From Izhakiella australiensis (GTDB lineage Bacteria > Pseudomonadota > Gammaproteobacteria > Enterobacterales > Enterobacteriaceae), in the NCBI RefSeq assembly GCF_002006995.1, contig NZ_MRUL01000001.1, positions 186,001 through 250,000 on the forward strand: a stretch of DNA of 64,000 nucleotides, in the 5' to 3' direction. Below the pieces are notes generated by a model that worked only from the letters and a program-made list of their open reading frames with translations, was not told the origin of the DNA and searched no databases. Position numbers and translations under genes: made by a program. Positions within the stretch are counted from its first letter, which is position 1, and the number at the start of each line of letters is the position of its first letter. Of the stretch, positions 36,267-48,258 are shown piece after piece.

Positions 36267-36342
36267 TGGTGCCCGGACGCGGAATCGAACCACGGACACG
36301 GGGATTTTCAATCCCCTGCTCTACCGACTGAGCTATCCGGGC
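36267..36342 (-). tRNA. pheU: tRNA-Phe (anticodon GAA)
   Basis: 76-nt tRNA with encoded CCA. The acceptor stem GCCCGGA / TCCGGGC, D arm TAGCTCAGTCGGTAGAGC, anticodon loop with GAA, and T arm GGTTCGATTCC are all intact. Only a few positions appear to differ from E. coli tRNA-Phe. It sits beside yjdC as pheU does in E. coli, where it is a known integration site; copies of its 3' end lie downstream at 36095 and 35780. Confidence 0.97.
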
Positions 36343-36450
36343 AACGGGGCGCATTAAACCTTAATGACGCTATGGCGTCAACGCGTTTTTCATAAAAACC
36401 GCGGCAATCGCGTCTGACTGCCTGCTTTTCAGGCAAAACGGCTTGCCGGC

Positions 36451-37050
36451 TCAGGCCAGGGCGCCATTTTTACGGCACAGCGCCACCCGCAATACGTCCT
36501 CCGCCAGCGTTTTTGCCGTCTCAACGTCGTGCAGCTGACGCTTAACCAGCAGCCGGCTAAGGCAGCCTTCAAGAATCAGCTCCATCTGTTCGGCTACCAG
36601 CGTCGGGTTGTCGGTATCTAGCTGGGTCAGCAGCTGGTGAGTATATTGCCACGATGCGCGCTTTTGCCGCTCCGCCAGCTGATGGATGCGGTGGTCCGGG
36701 TGTGGATAAAAGCTACAGGCGGCAATGAAAAGACAGCCGGGATAGCGCTGGTTTTTGACCGCTTCCTCCAGCCTTTCATAGCGCGCCAGCAGTTTTTGCT
36801 GAGCGCTGATAGTTTCATCCAGCAGCAGCTGTCGGCGCCAGTTGTCTATCTGTTCGCCGTGATAGCGCAAAGCGTCGTATAGCAAGGCTTCGCGATTGGG
36901 CCAGAAGCTGACGAGCGTTTGATCGTCAACGTCGACGTCGCCTGCCAGCTGTCGCAGGGAGCGGGTAGCCGCCAGGCCTTCCTGCTCCAGCATACTCAGG
37001 GCATGGTCCAGAACCTGTTCACGCTGCAAGGGATGCTCCTCTTTGATCAA
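36451..37050 (-). CDS. yjdC: YjdC, TetR-family transcriptional regulator
   Basis: TetR-type regulator of 199 residues. The N-terminal helix-turn-helix ([20 protein letters not shown] to [15 protein letters not shown]) and the ligand domain with [19 protein letters not shown] and [12 protein letters not shown] match E. coli YjdC closely. It ends a leftward group with dsbD and cutA and stands next to tRNA-Phe as in E. coli. Only 18 bp separate it from dsbD. Ligand and targets are unknown. Confidence 0.9.
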   Translation of the reverse strand: MIKEEHPLQREQVLDHALSMLEQEGLAATRSLRQLAGDVDVDDQTLVSFWPNREALLYDALRYHGEQIDNWRRQLLLDETISAQQKLLARYERLEEAVKNQRYPGCLFIAACSFYPHPDHRIHQLAERQKRASWQYTHQLLTQLDTDNPTLVAEQMELILEGCLSRLLVKRQLHDVETAKTLAEDVLRVALCRKNGALA

Positions 37051-37068
37051 TAACCTGAAAAGTGTCGT

Positions 37069-38790
37069 TTACCGGGGCAGTTTCTGCAAATGGTCGTTGA
37101 ACGCCCGGGCGTCAAGATAACCGGTGACACGCGAGCCGGGAATTTCATTCCCTTTGGCATCAAAAAACAAAATCGTAGGCAAGCCAAGTACCCGGAGCTG
37201 TTTTAGCAGCGTAGCATCTTGCGCATCGTTGCGGGTCACGTCGGCCTGAAGCAGCTGAAACTGTTTAAGCTTCTGTGCGACGCCGGGGTCGGGAAAGGTG
37301 TATCTGGCGAACTCTTTACAGGCCACGCACCAGTCTGCGTAGAGATCGAGCATGGTGATTTTCCCGCCGCTTTGCGCCAGCGCCGCGTTAAGCTGCTGGG
37401 TATTGCTGATGCTGGTGAATGGCAGCTGGGTTTGATTCGCGCTGGCGGACTCAGTGGGGCCGAACGCCCAGTCCTGTAGTGGACGCGCCGCCACCAGCGC
37501 AAGGGCCAGCAGCAGCACCTGCATTACCCTGGCCCAGCCGCGTGCTGATTTCAACGCCAGGCTGAAGGCCCAGATGCAAAAGGCAATTGCCAGCGCGCTC
37601 CACAGGCGCAGTCCCCAGCTATCGCCAACTACGCGTTCCAGCAGGAACACTGGCAGCGCCAGAATAACAAAGCCAAAGCCTTCTTTGACGGTTTGCATCC
37701 AGGGGCCGCTTTTCGGCAGCAGCCGGTTGCCGAACAGGGTTACCAGGATCAGCGGCAGCCCCATGCCAAGCGCGTAAAGATAGAGCGTACCGGCGCCCGC
37801 TAACATATTACCGCTCTGGGCAATATAAAGCAGAATAGCGCTTAGCGGCGCGGTGGTGCAGGGCGAGCAAATCAATCCGGCCAGCGCGCCCATAATAAAC
37901 ACGCCCGGCAGCGAACCACCGCGCTGGCGGTTGCTCCACAGGGCGATACGGGTTTGCAAGCGGGCAGGAAGCTGGAGCGAGAAAAGACCGAACATTGACA
38001 GCGCCAGCAGGATAAACAGCGCCGACAGGGTAATTAACACCCAGGGCTGCTGCAGCGCCGCCTGAAAACGTAGCCCGGCGGCGGCGACTACTATGCCCAG
38101 CAGGGTATAGGTTATCGCCATGCCCTGTACATAGGTGAAGGCCAGCGTGAACAGGCGCACCAGGGAGTACTGTCGATTGCCGCCGAGAATAATACCGGAT
38201 ATCAGCGGGTACATCGGCAGCACGCAGGGGGTAAAAGCGACGCCGATGCCAATCAACAGCGCCCAGAGCGCGGAGAAGGGCAGCGCGTGGTCCGGGGGGG
38301 CGTTGGGCGTCGCGTCAGCAGGGGCCGGGGGCGGCGATACCGGAGGATGCGGCGCGGCGCTGACGGCTTCAAGGGGCACGCTGCGGGTTTCCGGCGGATA
38401 GCAAAAGCCGGCGGCGGCGCATCCCTGATAGGTGACGTCCAGCGTGGCGCCCTGATTAGCCTGACTGAGGGGCAGCGCTAGCGTCAGGTCCTGAGGAAAG
38501 ATCGCCGTTTTGCCGTAAAATTCATCTTCATGGGGCTGGCCCTGCGGCAGTGACCATGCGGCCAGGCTGGCGTTGTGGGGCGTAATTTTAATTTGCTGGC
38601 GATACAGGTAATAACCCGGTTTTATCTTCCAGCTTAAGGTCAGCTGGTTATGTTGTTGGCTGAAATCAAAGGCAAAAGCTTGATTAACGGTAACGAACTG
38701 CGACTGCGGCGTGTTATTAAACAGCGAAGCCTGAGCGCTGAGGCTGCCTGTCAGCAGCAGCAGGATCAGCGTAATGATGCGGTAAGCCAT
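37069..38790 (-). CDS. dsbD: DsbD thiol:disulfide interchange protein
   Basis: Carries electrons from cytoplasmic thioredoxin across the inner membrane to reduce periplasmic DsbC, DsbG and CcmG. 573 residues: signal peptide (about 1-21), periplasmic alpha domain with the cysteine pair in [13 protein letters not shown], a Pro/Ala-rich linker (about 150-170), eight membrane helices with the paired cysteines in [11 protein letters not shown] and [10 protein letters not shown], and a C-terminal thioredoxin-like gamma domain with CVACK. All six redox cysteines are present. It overlaps cutA by 25 bp. Confidence 0.95.
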   Translation of the reverse strand: MAYRIITLILLLLTGSLSAQASLFNNTPQSQFVTVNQAFAFDFSQQHNQLTLSWKIKPGYYLYRQQIKITPHNASLAAWSLPQGQPHEDEFYGKTAIFPQDLTLALPLSQANQGATLDVTYQGCAAAGFCYPPETRSVPLEAVSAAPHPPVSPPPAPADATPNAPPDHALPFSALWALLIGIGVAFTPCVLPMYPLISGIILGGNRQYSLVRLFTLAFTYVQGMAITYTLLGIVVAAAGLRFQAALQQPWVLITLSALFILLALSMFGLFSLQLPARLQTRIALWSNRQRGGSLPGVFIMGALAGLICSPCTTAPLSAILLYIAQSGNMLAGAGTLYLYALGMGLPLILVTLFGNRLLPKSGPWMQTVKEGFGFVILALPVFLLERVVGDSWGLRLWSALAIAFCIWAFSLALKSARGWARVMQVLLLALALVAARPLQDWAFGPTESASANQTQLPFTSISNTQQLNAALAQSGGKITMLDLYADWCVACKEFARYTFPDPGVAQKLKQFQLLQADVTRNDAQDATLLKQLRVLGLPTILFFDAKGNEIPGSRVTGYLDARAFNDHLQKLPR

Positions 38791-39089
38791 GACAGGTAAT
38801 CGCTCTCTCCATGTGAAACGGGTATCACCAGTAGCTCTGGCGTGTCATAGGGATGTTGCTTTTTGAGCAAATCAAGCAGCGCCTGCTGGTGATTGAGATC
38901 GCTTTTCAACAGCAGCTGCACTTCGCGCGTCTCCGCCAGCTTACCCTGCCAGACATAGAGCGAGGTTGCTCCCGGCAGCATAGTGACGCAGGCTGCCAGC
39001 CGGGCCGACAGCGCATCATCAGCCAGCGCGCGGGCGCTGGCTTCATCCGGCGCGGTGCAAAGCACCACCACCGCCTGTGAGCTATTCAT
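38766..39089 (-). CDS. cutA: CutA divalent cation tolerance protein
   Basis: Small cytosolic trimeric protein of 107 residues with the CutA signature ([53 protein letters not shown]). Linked to copper tolerance in E. coli, but its molecular role is unclear. The 3' end overlaps dsbD by 25 bp, so expression is coupled. Context is the standard dcuA-cutA-dsbD order. Confidence 0.94.
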   Translation of the reverse strand: MNSSQAVVVLCTAPDEASARALADDALSARLAACVTMLPGATSLYVWQGKLAETREVQLLLKSDLNHQQALLDLLKKQHPYDTPELLVIPVSHGESDYLSWLTASLR

Positions 39090-39148
39090 CGCTTTTCTCC
39101 TGGTTGCAACCCGCAGACTATAGCATGCCAGGCGATGAAAGCCTCAGC

Positions 39149-40450
39149 CTACAGCATCAGCGAGCCGAACAGGAAGCCAAAGGCCACGGAAAGCGCGATA
39201 GCAATAACGCCGGGAATGAGGAACGAGTGGTTGAAGACAAAGCGGCCGATGCGCGTTGAGCCGGTATCGTCCATCTCTACCGCCGCCAGCAGCGTCGGAT
39301 AGGTCGGCAGCACGAACAGCGCCGATACCGCAGCAAAGGAGGCCACGGCGGTGAGCGGCGAGACGCCCAGCATCAACGCGGCGGGCATCAGCGCCTTGGC
39401 GGTCGCCGCCTGAGAATAAAGCAGCGTCGAGGCAAAAAACAGGATCAGCGCCAGCATCCAGGGGTAATTTTGCAGTAGCTGACCGGCCACATTCTGAATA
39501 TCCCCGATATAGGCTTTAACGAAGGTATCTCCCAGCCAGGCGACGCCCATCACGCAAATGCAGGCGCTCATGCCCGATTTGAAGGTGCTGGCGGAGAGGA
39601 TTTCGCTGGTGTCTATTTTACAGGTCAGCGCAATCAGGGTAGCGATGGTGAGCATAAACACCACGATGGCTTCGTTGCGCGGGAGCACCGGATGCGGGAT
39701 CAGACCGACGGCATCGCTGATTGCCGTCGCATAGAAGACTACCGCCGCGATGCCGACTAAAAAAAGCAGCACAGCGCGGCGAGCGCCGGGCTTTTCCTGA
39801 AAGACCTGAGCGCCGCGCAGCTTAATTTCGCCCTTCGCCAGGCGTTCCTGATAGATAGGGTCATCCTGCAGGTCCTTGCCGAGGAAGTTGGTGATAAACG
39901 CCGTGATAAAGATGCCGCACATTGAGGCGGCAATATTAACTGCCAGCAGGGATACGTAGCTGACGCCGTGCGGCTCCAGGAGTGCGGCGACAAACACCAC
40001 CGCCGCAGAAATCGGTGAGGCGGTAATGGCGATTTGCGAGGCGACAACGGCAATGGACAGCGGGCGCGAGGGACGGATCCCTTGTTCTTTAGCAACTTCA
40101 GCGATGACCGGCAGGGTGGAAAACGCGGTGTGACCGGTGCCGGCCAACAGCGTCATCATGTAGGTGACCAGCGGCGCCAGGAAGGTGATATAGCGTGGCT
40201 GGCGGCGCAGCAGGCGTTCGGCCAGATTGACCAGGTAGTCCATTCCTCCGGCAACCTGCATGGCGGCGATCGCGGCAATCACCGCCATGATAATCTCAAT
40301 CACGTCAAAGGGAATCGCGCCGGGTTTGATGTGAAAAACCAGAGACAGAATCAGCACCCCGGCGCCGCCGGCAAAACCGATGCCAATACCTCCCAGCCGG
40401 GCGCCAAGATAAATCGCCAGTAGTACAATTAACAGCTCAACGCCCGCCAT
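39149..40450 (-). CDS. dcuA: DcuA C4-dicarboxylate transporter
   Basis: Inner-membrane antiporter of 433 residues, the length of E. coli DcuA, that exchanges aspartate, fumarate, malate and succinate. Sequence from ELLIVLLAIYLGARLGGIGI to the C-terminal FNHSFLIPGVIAIALSVAFG follows the family. It lies downstream of aspA on the same strand, pairing aspartate uptake with deamination. A terminator-like palindrome between them suggests aspA is transcribed mainly alone, with some read-through. Confidence 0.95.
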   Translation of the reverse strand: MAGVELLIVLLAIYLGARLGGIGIGFAGGAGVLILSLVFHIKPGAIPFDVIEIIMAVIAAIAAMQVAGGMDYLVNLAERLLRRQPRYITFLAPLVTYMMTLLAGTGHTAFSTLPVIAEVAKEQGIRPSRPLSIAVVASQIAITASPISAAVVFVAALLEPHGVSYVSLLAVNIAASMCGIFITAFITNFLGKDLQDDPIYQERLAKGEIKLRGAQVFQEKPGARRAVLLFLVGIAAVVFYATAISDAVGLIPHPVLPRNEAIVVFMLTIATLIALTCKIDTSEILSASTFKSGMSACICVMGVAWLGDTFVKAYIGDIQNVAGQLLQNYPWMLALILFFASTLLYSQAATAKALMPAALMLGVSPLTAVASFAAVSALFVLPTYPTLLAAVEMDDTGSTRIGRFVFNHSFLIPGVIAIALSVAFGFLFGSLML

Positions 40451-40516
40451 AGCTTTCCCCAGAAATAATTATTAATAACTAAGAATAATCGAAGTCATCA
40501 GCGACTGAAAAACAAA

Positions 40517-40540
40517 AAGGGCACGTCATGACGTGCCCTT
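40517..40540 (-). terminator. Terminator between aspA and dcuA
   Basis: Perfect 24-bp palindrome with arms AAGGGCACGTCA / TGACGTGCCCTT, 22 bp after aspA. On the minus strand it is followed by a T tract. Confidence 0.85.
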
Positions 40541-40561
40541 GATTTACCGCAAACTTGTTGC

Positions 40562-41998
40562 TTATTGTTCGCTTTCGTCAGTGTAGCGTTTGGCTTTATA
40601 AACCGGGTGCATCAGGTTTTGCACTGAGAAAATATCGTCCAGCTCCGCTTCGGTGAGCAGGCCGCGCTCCAGCACGACATCACGCACGCTTTTACCGGTT
40701 TCTGCGCAGATCTTACCGACGATATCGCCGTTATGGTGACCGATATAGGGGTTGAGATAGGTGACGATGCCAATTGAGTTAAATACGTACGATTCACATA
40801 CCGCTTTGTTGGCGGTAATGCCGTTAACGCATTTCTCCAGCAGGTTGTAGCAGCTGTTAGTCAGGATCTGGACCGATTCAAACAGCGCCTGGCCGATAAC
40901 TGGCTCCATCACGTTCAACTGCAGCTGGCCCGCCTCAGAAGCCATCGTGACCGTAATATCATTGCCAATGACCTTGAAGCACACCTGATTGACCACTTCC
41001 GGCACCACCGGGTTAACTTTTGCCGGCATGATTGACGAGCCAGCCTGGAGCTCAGGCAGGTTTATCTCATTGAGGCCGGCACGGGGACCGGACGACAGCA
41101 GGCGCAGGTCGTTACAGATTTTCGACAGTTTTACCGCCAGGCGCTTCAGGGAGCTGTGCACCATGACGTAGGCGCCGCAGTCGGAAGTGGCTTCAATCAG
41201 ATCTTCTGCCGGCACGCAGGGCAGGTTACTGACTTCCGCCAGCTTTTGTACCGCCAGCTGCTGGTAGCCATCCGGCGTGTTCAGGCGAGTGCCGATGGCG
41301 GTCGCCCCCAGATTGACTTCAAGCAGCAGCTCCGCCGTGCGCAGAATGCTTTTGATCTCTTCATTTAACAGCACATAGAAGGCGTGAAATTCCTGGCCCA
41401 GGGTCATCGGCACGGCATCCTGCAGCTGGGTTCGGCCCATCTTGAGAATGGTGTCAAACTCCAGAGCTTTACGTTCAAAGCCTTCGGCGAGCTGGCCAAT
41501 GGCGTCCAGCAGCTTCAGGATCGAAGAGTAAACCGCAATGCGAAAGCCGGTCGGGTAGGCATCGTTAGTGGACTGGCATTTATTAACGTGGTCGTTGGGA
41601 TTCAGATGCTGGTAGTCGCCTTTCTGATGGCCCATCAGTTCAAGGCCAATATTCGCCAGTACCTCATTGGTATTCATGTTAACCGAGGTTCCGGCGCCGC
41701 CCTGATAGACGTCCACCGGGAATTGGTCCATGCACTTGCCGTTATTGAGGACTTCATCGCAGGCCTGAATAATGGCATTAGCGACGTTACGCGGAATTGT
41801 CTGCAGCTCTTTATTTGCCAGCGCGGCTGCTTTTTTGACCATTACCATACCGCGAACGAATTCAGGTATGTCGCTGATCTTATTATTACTAATATGGAAA
41901 TTTTCAATCGCACGCAAAGTATGAACGCCATAATAGGCATCCGACGGAACTTCACGCATGCCTAGCAGGTCTTCTTCGATACGAATGTTGTTAGCCAT
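40562..41998 (-). CDS. aspA: Aspartate ammonia-lyase (aspartase)
   Basis: Converts L-aspartate to fumarate and ammonia in the cytosol as a tetramer. 478 residues from ATG 41998, the E. coli length; the frame is open a further 39 bp but the start [13 protein letters not shown] is that of the family. The fumarase/aspartase signature [12 protein letters not shown] is intact, as is the [10 protein letters not shown] region. With DcuA it supplies fumarate, although frdABCD is missing from its usual site in this window, so the fumarate may feed the TCA cycle instead. Confidence 0.96.
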   Translation of the reverse strand: MANNIRIEEDLLGMREVPSDAYYGVHTLRAIENFHISNNKISDIPEFVRGMVMVKKAAALANKELQTIPRNVANAIIQACDEVLNNGKCMDQFPVDVYQGGAGTSVNMNTNEVLANIGLELMGHQKGDYQHLNPNDHVNKCQSTNDAYPTGFRIAVYSSILKLLDAIGQLAEGFERKALEFDTILKMGRTQLQDAVPMTLGQEFHAFYVLLNEEIKSILRTAELLLEVNLGATAIGTRLNTPDGYQQLAVQKLAEVSNLPCVPAEDLIEATSDCGAYVMVHSSLKRLAVKLSKICNDLRLLSSGPRAGLNEINLPELQAGSSIMPAKVNPVVPEVVNQVCFKVIGNDITVTMASEAGQLQLNVMEPVIGQALFESVQILTNSCYNLLEKCVNGITANKAVCESYVFNSIGIVTYLNPYIGHHNGDIVGKICAETGKSVRDVVLERGLLTEAELDDIFSVQNLMHPVYKAKRYTDESEQ

Positions 41999-42361
41999 GG
42001 AAACCTTCTTGTTATTTCTTATGGTGATTTCAACCACTCAACCGGTGATTGTCTTGTCGTGGAACGTATGCACCGACATATTATTCCTTATCGGCAGGCG
42101 TAGGTGATCATATTGTTTTGTTTTAAAAATACCGCTATGGCGATCACTCTAAACAGTTTTTCGTATCACTCTGAACCGGAAAAACAAGATCTGAGTCACA
42201 CAAAGTTTAAGATAGCCGCTAATGCGTCCATTGGTGAAATAATCTTGCTCACCGCTTGAAATAGTCGATCGCCATGACCATCTCTAGGTTCATTGTCTGA
42301 CGACAACCACGATTTTCGTCGGGACGCGCGAGCGTCCTGGCCCTGACAGAAGGAGCTTACG
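41999..42361. other. aspA-fxsA divergent intergenic region
   Basis: 363 bp without a supported gene, holding the aspA and fxsA promoters. GGACGC-N4-GCGTCC at 42322-42337 can form a small hairpin in the fxsA leader, 14 bp before its AGGAG. I could not identify convincing CRP or FNR sites by eye. Confidence 0.4.
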
Positions 42362-42823
42362 GTGCGTTGGTTACCGTTTTTAGTGCTATTTATTCTTGCC
42401 TGGATTGAAATCACGCTGTTCATTCAGGTTGCGCACGTACTTGGGGTATTGCTAACCCTGATTCTGGTTATCGCCACTTCCAGCATCGGTATTTCACTGG
42501 TGCGTAACCAGGGCATGAAAAACTTTATGCTGATGCAGGAAAAGCTGGCGGCGGGTGAAAGTCCAGCGGTGGAAATGGTGAAAAGCGTTTCGCTGATTAT
42601 CGCTGGCTTTTTGCTGCTGCTGCCGGGTTTTTTCACCGATTTTCTCGGTCTGCTACTGCTGCTGCCGCCAGTACAAAAGCATCTGACGCTGCGACTGATG
42701 CCGCATCTGCGCGTCTGGCGCGGCGGGGCGAATGGTCCGGACAGCGGCTACACGGTGGATGGCGAGTTCGAGCGTAAAGACACCGAACGTTTAGATCACG
42801 ACGACCGCCAGGATCGTCGTTAG
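42362..42823 (+). CDS. fxsA: FxsA membrane protein
   Basis: Small inner-membrane protein of 153 residues, named in E. coli for relieving exclusion of phage T7 by the F plasmid when overproduced. Hydrophobic segments at about 3-22, 25-45 and 78-100 and a hydrophilic C-terminal tail rich in Asp and Arg are typical. The GTG start at 42362 follows AGGAG by about 7 nt. In E. coli yjeH separates it from groES; here a small convergent gene takes that place. Confidence 0.9.
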   Translation: MRWLPFLVLFILAWIEITLFIQVAHVLGVLLTLILVIATSSIGISLVRNQGMKNFMLMQEKLAAGESPAVEMVKSVSLIIAGFLLLLPGFFTDFLGLLLLLPPVQKHLTLRLMPHLRVWRGGANGPDSGYTVDGEFERKDTERLDHDDRQDRR

Positions 42824-42839
42824 CAGAGAAGCCCTGTTG

Positions 42840-43106
42840 CTATTCGACGGGGCGTTTGCTCGTGCTGGCGACCTTAACCGAGAAAAGGTTGCAGGCGCCG
42901 GGTTCAATGATGAATTGGCTGAATTGCTTATCCTCCGGGTTGGCGCCGGGGATTAAAAAAACCACTGAGCCATCCCGACCGGGCTGCGCTTCGATAACGA
43001 AGCTCTGACTGTCTGGCAGTACAACCTTTAATTTTGTGACTGAAATTTCCGTGCCGTCATCGTCGTTGTAAAAGCGAACATGTGGGGCTTTGGTTGGTGA
43101 TGACAT
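42840..43106 (-). CDS. Small conserved-looking protein of unknown function
   Basis: Predicted 88-residue cytosolic protein, convergent with fxsA and divergent from groES. ATG 43106 has AAGGAG at a good distance. No signal peptide or membrane segment. The composition is soluble and beta-rich, with an acidic patch (YNDDDGTE) and a single Cys. I do not recognise the family. The ribosome binding site and protein-like composition support a real gene. It occupies the position of yjeH in E. coli. Confidence 0.65.
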   Translation of the reverse strand: MSSPTKAPHVRFYNDDDGTEISVTKLKVVLPDSQSFVIEAQPGRDGSVVFLIPGANPEDKQFSQFIIEPGACNLFSVKVASTSKRPVE

Positions 43107-43158
43107 CAAACTCTCCTTAGAAAACCACAAAAAACGCTGCTTTCCTCTTTCCTGATAA

Positions 43159-43740
<582 letters not shown>

Positions 43741-43758
43741 TTTCACGTAACTCACTGA

Positions 43759-45432
<1,674 letters not shown>

Positions 45433-45461
45433 TCATCCCCCCTGGCATCCGTCAGTCAAAA

Positions 45462-45484
45462 CCCTCTGTCCTTTGGACAGGGGG
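45462..45484 (+). terminator. Terminator of groSL
   Basis: Stem CCCTCTGTCC / GGACAGGGGG (one G-T pair) with a 3-nt loop, followed by TTTTTCTTTTG. Confidence 0.9.
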
Positions 45485-45631
45485 TTTTTCTTTTGGCGGG
45501 GAAAATAGTATAAGTAATGGCGCAGCTGTAAGCTGACATACTTATTACAGAACACGTTGAATGTATAAGAAATGCGGTAAGTTTCTGCTAAGCTGCGGCC
45601 TGATTCTGATGATAACAAGATGGGGAATAAA

Positions 45632-45982
45632 ATGCGTATTAAGGCTTTGATGGGACTTACTTTTGCTACGCTGGTGTTGGCGGGCTGTAGCAGCAAAAGC
45701 GATCTGACGGCCGCAGGACAGCGCGTCACCTTCGTTGATCAGCAACCCGATAGCAAATGTCAGCTGCTTGGCTCCGTAACCGGCACGCAGAGCAACTTAT
45801 TCACCGGCGCTGGCGGCAATGAAACCAGCGGTCTGCGCGGCGCGGCGAACGATTTGCGCAACCGGGCGGCGGAAATGGGGGGTAATGTGATTTATGGCGC
45901 CACCAGCCCGACACAGAATATCTGGACCGGTTTTGCGCCACTCGACAGCAAGATGAGCGGTCAGGTTTATAAATGCCCGTAA
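45632..45982 (+). CDS. yjeI: YjeI, DUF4156 lipoprotein
   Basis: Predicted lipoprotein of 116 residues with a lipobox (LVLAGCSS, Cys about residue 18). The mature region DEQP-like FVDQQPDSKCQLLGSVTG and GAANDLRNRAAEMGGNVIYG match E. coli YjeI, including two cysteines likely to form a disulfide. ATG 45632 is preferred over one 12 bp earlier because it has a better-spaced GGGGA. It stands alone after groSL. A hairpin CCCCTCA / TGAGGGG at 45991-46012 follows. Function unknown. Confidence 0.88.
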   Translation: MRIKALMGLTFATLVLAGCSSKSDLTAAGQRVTFVDQQPDSKCQLLGSVTGTQSNLFTGAGGNETSGLRGAANDLRNRAAEMGGNVIYGATSPTQNIWTGFAPLDSKMSGQVYKCP

Positions 45983-46025
45983 TCGCTGCGCCCCTCAAGT
46001 CACACTGAGGGGCTGCTGTTGCGGC

Positions 46026-47054
46026 TCATTGCTGGCGTAGCTGCAAATCCAGCGGCGTTTTGCTCGGCTCGCCGCCAATCTCCCTCGCCAGCTTCGGCAC
46101 CAGATAACCTGAAACCAACGTCAGCAGCTCGCGCATAATGGCGCGCGCACGCTGGTCATCCACGTAGAAATGCGCCGCGCCCTGAACCTTATCAAGGACG
46201 TGCAGATAGTAGGGTAAAATACCGGCGTCAAACAGCGCATTGCTCAGCGCCGCCAGCGTCTGTGCATCATCGTTAACGCCCTGCAAAAGTACGCTCTGAT
46301 TTAACAGCGTCACGCCAGCCTGACGCAGCGCATTCAGGCCAGTGCGCAGCGCGTCGTCAATTTCCCGGGCGTGATTGATATGGGTAACTAAAATCACCTG
46401 CAGAGTGGAGCGATGCAGCCGCTGGCACAGCGCAGGCGTGATGCGCGCCGGAATAACCACCGGCAGGCGGCTGTGGATGCGCAGGCGCTTAATGTGGGGG
46501 ATGCGCTCCAACTCGCCGATGAGCCAGTCCAGTTCACTGTCTTTAGCCATCAGCGGATCGCCGCCGGAGAAAATAATCTCATCCAGATTTGGCTGCGAAC
46601 GGATATAATCCAGCGCAACCTGCCAGTTGCGCTTATTGCCCTGGTTATCCTGATAGGGAAAGTGCCGGCGGAAGCAGTAACGGCAGTTCACCGCGCAGCC
46701 GCCTTTTACCAGCAGCAGCGCACGATTGCGATATTTATGCAGTAATCCTGGTACTACGCTGCTTTGCTCATCGAGCGGATCGGTACTGTAACCGGGCGTC
46801 TGGATGAACTCCTGCTGCGAGGTCAGAACCTGCAGCAGAAGCGGATCTTTAGCATCCCCTGGCTGCATGCGGGCAGCGAAGGACCGGGGAACGCGCAGGG
46901 CAAATAGCCGGCGCGCATCATGGCCGGCGCTCAGGTTCGGGTGGCTTTCCAGCGCCAGAAGCTGTAGTAATTCATCGGGATCGGTGATGACGTCTGCAAG
47001 TTGAGCTAGCCAGCCTTCTCGCAACGGGGTATTTAGGGTTACAATGTGTGCCAT
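46026..47054 (-). CDS. epmB: EpmB, EF-P-specific L-lysine 2,3-aminomutase
   Basis: Radical SAM, PLP-dependent enzyme of 342 residues that converts (S)-alpha-lysine to (R)-beta-lysine for EF-P modification. The 4Fe-4S/SAM motif CAVNCRYCFRRHF is intact, followed by FSGGDPLM. The C-terminal PLP lysine region HYLHVLDKVQGAAHF, seen here as YYLHVLDKVQGAAHF, is present. It diverges from efp, its target, across 41 bp, as in E. coli. Confidence 0.95.
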   Translation of the reverse strand: MAHIVTLNTPLREGWLAQLADVITDPDELLQLLALESHPNLSAGHDARRLFALRVPRSFAARMQPGDAKDPLLLQVLTSQQEFIQTPGYSTDPLDEQSSVVPGLLHKYRNRALLLVKGGCAVNCRYCFRRHFPYQDNQGNKRNWQVALDYIRSQPNLDEIIFSGGDPLMAKDSELDWLIGELERIPHIKRLRIHSRLPVVIPARITPALCQRLHRSTLQVILVTHINHAREIDDALRTGLNALRQAGVTLLNQSVLLQGVNDDAQTLAALSNALFDAGILPYYLHVLDKVQGAAHFYVDDQRARAIMRELLTLVSGYLVPKLAREIGGEPSKTPLDLQLRQQ

Positions 47055-47095
47055 TTTTTTGGCTAAGTACCAGTAATAAAATATAGAGGGCCTTT

Positions 47096-47662
47096 ATGGC
47101 GACTTATTCTAGCAACGATTTTCGTAGCGGTCTCAAAATCATGTTCGAAGGCGAGCCTTATTCCATCGAATCCAGTGAATTCGTAAAACCGGGTAAGGGA
47201 CAGGCGTTTGCACGCGTTAAGATGCGTCGCCTGCTGACCGGCTCACGCGTTGAGAAAACCTTTAAATCCACCGATTCCGCCGAAGGCGCGGATGTCATGG
47301 ATATGACCCTGAACTACTCCTATACCGACGGTGATTTTTACTACTTCATGCACCCGGAAACCTTTGAGCAGTATCAGGTTGAAGCCAAGGCGCTTGAAGA
47401 TATCATCAAATGGCTGCAGGACAATGCAGAATGTATCGTTACGCTGTGGAATGGTCGCGCCATTACCGTTCAGCCGCCGAATTTTATCGAAGCTGAAATC
47501 ACCGAAACCGACCCGGGTCTGAAAGGTGATACCGCAGGCACCGGCGGTAAGCCCGCAACGCTGAGCACCGGCGCAGTGGTGAAAGTACCGCTGTTTGTGC
47601 AGATTGGCGAAGTGATCCGCGTGGATACCCGCTCCGGCGAATACGTATCGCGCGTGAAATAA
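47096..47662 (+). CDS. efp: Elongation factor P
   Basis: 188-residue three-domain protein that rescues ribosomes stalled at polyproline. Domain 1 carries the modification loop [19 protein letters not shown] with Lys34 (VKPGKGQ), the residue beta-lysylated by EpmA/EpmB. Domains 2-3 end with [19 protein letters not shown] sequence. Both modification enzymes are encoded nearby (epmB 46026, epmA 48259), so the modified form is expected. Confidence 0.97.
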   Translation: MATYSSNDFRSGLKIMFEGEPYSIESSEFVKPGKGQAFARVKMRRLLTGSRVEKTFKSTDSAEGADVMDMTLNYSYTDGDFYYFMHPETFEQYQVEAKALEDIIKWLQDNAECIVTLWNGRAITVQPPNFIEAEITETDPGLKGDTAGTGGKPATLSTGAVVKVPLFVQIGEVIRVDTRSGEYVSRVK

Positions 47663-47721
47663 TTATGCAGATGGGGCCTGCGCTGCCGGGCCCTGTTGTT
47701 TAACGCTGAGAGTTTGCATTG

Positions 47722-47856
47722 ATGATGAGATGGATGAAACTTCTGGCTTTGTCTCTGGTAATGGCCAGCGCGCTCAGCGCCTGTAATACCTTCCACGGCT
47801 TTGGCGAAGACGTTCAGCACCTGGGCGGCGCGATTTCTCACGCGGCTGATAAGTAA
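47722..47856 (+). CDS. ecnA: Entericidin A lipoprotein
   Basis: 44-residue lipoprotein with signal and lipobox (SALSACN) and the entericidin tail [12 protein letters not shown]. In E. coli EcnA is the antidote partner of the bacteriolytic EcnB, and the two form a tandem pair as here. ATG 47722 gives the usual MM- start; ATG 47734 is an alternative. Confidence 0.85.
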   Translation: MMRWMKLLALSLVMASALSACNTFHGFGEDVQHLGGAISHAADK

Positions 47857-47963
47857 TTTCTTTTGGCGCTAATGTTCCTTTTAGCCATGTTCTTAAAGCA
47901 CATGGCGTGATTCTGGCTATGCTTAAAAAGCACTTTCTGCCATTAATAAAAAAGGACATTGCC

Positions 47964-48098
47964 ATGTTAAAGAAAAGCGTTATTGCAATCTTATCGGTGT
48001 TGGTGCTTTCTTCCGTTCTCTCTGCCTGTAATACCACTCGCGGCGTGGGAGAAGATGTCGAAGCGGGCGGGCAGGCGATTCAAAGAAGCTCACAGTAA
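47964..48098 (+). CDS. ecnB: Entericidin B lipoprotein
   Basis: 44-residue lipoprotein: short basic N terminus, hydrophobic core, lipobox (SVLSACN) and the entericidin motif [20 protein letters not shown] 47964 has AAAGGA at good spacing; an in-frame ATG at 47907 is unlikely. EcnB is the membrane-lytic member of the pair and is controlled by sigma-S in E. coli. In E. coli sugE, blc, ampC and frd follow; here epmA follows directly. Confidence 0.87.
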   Translation: MLKKSVIAILSVLVLSSVLSACNTTRGVGEDVEAGGQAIQRSSQ

Positions 48099-48258
48099 GC
48101 ATGATTACCGGTGTCGTCCGGACACCGGTTCACCCGCCGTATTATCTTCTGGTTCTTTTCCTGGTTACACCCCGGCTAAATAATTTACGCATCTGGATTT
48201 GTCTGCCAGCCTGAGTATAGGTAGACTTCATGCCCCTACAGAATGTGGAGTAATGATC

